From the NCBI GenBank assembly GCA_030533445.1, contig CM060078.1, positions 19,864,591-19,928,590 on the forward strand: 64,000 nt of DNA, read 5' to 3'. Made by a program: the position numbers and the translations under genes. Source of the stretch: Cyprinodon diabolis. Lineage: Eukaryota; Chordata; Actinopteri; Cyprinodontiformes; Cyprinodontidae. The notes under the pieces were generated by a model, which saw only the letters and a program-made list of their open reading frames with translations, was not told the DNA's origin and made no database searches. Positions 62,468 to 64,000 of the stretch are shown here, one piece after another; the first letter of the stretch is position 1, and every line of letters starts with the position of its first letter.

Positions 62468-64000
62468 CAGGTGCTGGTCATAAAATTAGAATATCATGAA
62501 AAAGTAGATTGATTTCAGTAATTCCATTTAAAAAGTGAAACTTGTATATTATATTCATACATTACATACAAACTCATATATTTCAGATGTTTATTTTGTT
62601 TAATTTTGATGATTACAAATGACAACAAATGAAAATCTCAAATTCATCATATCAGAAAATTAGAATATTACTGAAGACCAATAAAAACAAAGGATTTATA
62701 GAAATGTTGGCCAACTGAAAAGTATGAACATGAAAAGTATGAGCATGTACAGCACTCAGTATTTAGTTGGGCCTCCTTTGGCCTGTATTACTGCAGCAAT
62801 GCGGCGTGGCATGGAGTCGATCAGTCTGTGGCACTGCTCAGGTGTTATGATAGCCCAGGTTGCTCTAATAGTGGCTTTTAGCTCTTCTGAATTGTTGGGT
62901 CTGGTGTATTGCATCTTCTTCTTCACAATACCCCATAGATTTTCTATGGGGTTAAGGTCAGGAGAGTTTGCTGGCCAATTAAGAACAGGGATACTATGGT
63001 CCTTCAACCAGGTACTGGTAGCTTTGGCACTGTGTGCAGGTGCCAAGTCCTGTTGGAAAATGAAATCTGCATCTCCAAAAAGTTGGTCAGCTGCAGGAAG
63101 CATGAAGTGCTCTAAAACTTCCTGGTATGTGGCTGCGTTGACCCTGGACCTCAGAAAACACAATGGACCAACACCAGCAGATGACATGGCACCCCAAACC
63201 ATCACTGACTGTGGAAACTTTACACTGGACTTCAAGCAACGTGGATGAAGTGCCTCTCTTCTTTTCCTCCAGACTCTGGGACCTTGATTTCCAAAGGAAA
63301 TGCCAAATTTACTTTTATCAGAGAACATGACTTTGGACCTCTCACCAGCAGTCCAGTCCTGTTTCTCTTTAGCCCAGGCAAGACGCTTCTGACGCTGTCT
63401 GTGGTTCAAGAGTGGCTTGACACAAAGAATGCGACAGCAGAAACCCATGTCTTTCATACGTCTGTGTGTGGTGGTTCTTGAAGCACTCACTCCAGCTGCA
63501 GTCCACTCTTTGTGAATCTCCCCCACATTTTTGAATGGGTTTTGTTTCACAATCCTCTCCAGGGTGCGGTTATCTCTCTTGCTTGTACACTTTTTTCGAC
63601 CACATCTTTTACTTCCCTTCGCCTCTCTATTAATGTGCTTGGACACTGAGCTCTGTGAACAGCCAGCCTCTTTAGCGATGACCTTTTGTGTCTTGCCCTC
63701 CTTGTGCAAGGTGTCGATGGTCGTCTTTTGGACAACTGTCAAGTCAGCAGTCTTCCCCATGATTGTGTAGCCTATAGAACTAGACTGAAAGACCATTTAA
63801 AGGCTTTTGCAGGTGGTTTGAGTTAATTAGCTGATTAGAGTGTGGCACCAGGGGCCATCAATTTTGAACCTTTTCACAATATTCTAATTTTCTGATATGA
63901 TGAATTTGAGATTTTCATTTGTTGTCATTTGTAATCATCAAAATTAAACAAAATAAACATCTGAAATATATGAGTTTGTATGTAATGTATGAATATAATA
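62468..64000 (-). mobile_element. Tc1-type transposon with long IR/DR ends, truncated by window edge
   Basis: The left end follows TA (62466-62467) and begins CAGGTGCTGGTCATAAAATT. The inverted repeat is about 205 bp long, reaching about 62672. Its partner starts near 63878 and runs to the window end without reaching the outer terminus. Each arm carries the 13-bp motif AAAATTAGAATAT: outer copy 62482-62494, inner copy 62656-62668, and right inner copy 63879-63891. This arrangement is the IR/DR structure used by Sleeping Beauty-like transposases. Confidence 0.9.
62756..63760 (-). CDS. Tc1-type DDE transposase, intact frame
   Basis: 334 residues from MGKTADLTVVQKTTIDTLHK. The frame is open 12 codons further upstream, but MGK is the usual family start. 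Residues 1-110 form paired-like helix-turn-helix DNA-binding domains with a basic linker (GRKKCTSKR). The catalytic core shows Asp in MFSDKSKFG, Asp in FQQDLAPAH and Glu in SPDLNPIENLW, the DD34E pattern. It ends GGPTKY like its relatives. There is no stop or frameshift, so it could be active. Lys follows the first Asp where many relatives have Glu. It would bind the inverted repeats and move the element at TA sites in the nucleus. Confidence 0.93.
   Translation of the reverse strand: MGKTADLTVVQKTTIDTLHKEGKTQKVIAKEAGCSQSSVSKHINREAKGSKRCGRKKCTSKRDNRTLERIVKQNPFKNVGEIHKEWTAAGVSASRTTTHRRMKDMGFCCRILCVKPLLNHRQRQKRLAWAKEKQDWTAGERSKVMFSDKSKFGISFGNQGPRVWRKRREALHPRCLKSSVKFPQSVMVWGAMSSAGVGPLCFLRSRVNAATYQEVLEHFMLPAADQLFGDADFIFQQDLAPAHSAKATSTWLKDHSIPVLNWPANSPDLNPIENLWGIVKKKMQYTRPNNSEELKATIRATWAIITPEQCHRLIDSMPRRIAAVIQAKGGPTKY

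Noticed and set aside
62724..63248. 174-codon plus-strand frame
   Set aside because: Shadow of the Tc1 transposase on the other strand.

Overview
The window looks like 64 kb of AT-rich, non-coding vertebrate DNA, most likely from a teleost fish. The evidence is the repeat content: a Ty3/gypsy chromovirus of the Tf1/sushi group, Tc1-type transposons at several stages of decay, a jockey/CR1-L2-like LINE relic with the usual fish endonuclease wording, tRNA-derived SINE-like repeats, very long (TA)n tracts, and interspersed repeats common in fish. The species cannot be named from sequence alone. I found no host gene that I can identify. The best host candidate is one possible terminal exon at 26944-27044.

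Layout. 1-1.0 kb: a non-autonomous DNA transposon with TAA duplications and unusually many palindromes. 2.1-3.4 kb: a complete Tc1-type transposon whose transposase has a single premature stop. 3.7-4.6 kb: a SINE/LINE-type repeat ending in (GGAT)n, then a fold-back MITE with telomere-like repeats inside. 8.1-8.9 kb: a weak MITE candidate. 10.67-16.43 kb: the best preserved feature, a full-length 5755-bp Ty3/gypsy element on the minus strand. Its two 698-bp LTRs differ at 4 sites and a 5-bp GCTCT duplication flanks it. 17.7-18.6 kb: a broken LINE. 20.8-21.5 kb: an 89-bp-unit minisatellite with a microsatellite expanded inside one unit. 24.0-24.1 kb: a CCAAT/CCAAT/TATA promoter-like block. 30.06-30.56 kb: a 500-bp MITE with TTAA duplications. 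32.2-32.75 kb: a perfect 36-bp palindrome, a 259-bp (TA)n tract and a SINE. 33-61 kb: mostly unique DNA with at least five Tc1 relics. 61.4-62.4 kb: a possible DNA transposon. 62.47 kb to the end: a Tc1-type transposon with an intact transposase frame, cut off by the window edge.

How the parts work together. The gypsy element carries the signals of a complete replication cycle: a TATA-like box, a predicted RNA start, a poly(A) signal, a polypurine tract, Gag, and Pol in the -1 frame. Instead of a tRNA primer site it has an 11-nt stretch next to the 5' LTR that is perfectly complementary to the predicted first 11 nt of its own RNA. This matches the self-priming described for Tf1. Two catalytic motifs in Pol are atypical, so this copy may be unable to move alone. 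I see no CRISPR, phage, operon or other prokaryotic system; the novelty here lies in the mobile elements and DNA structure.
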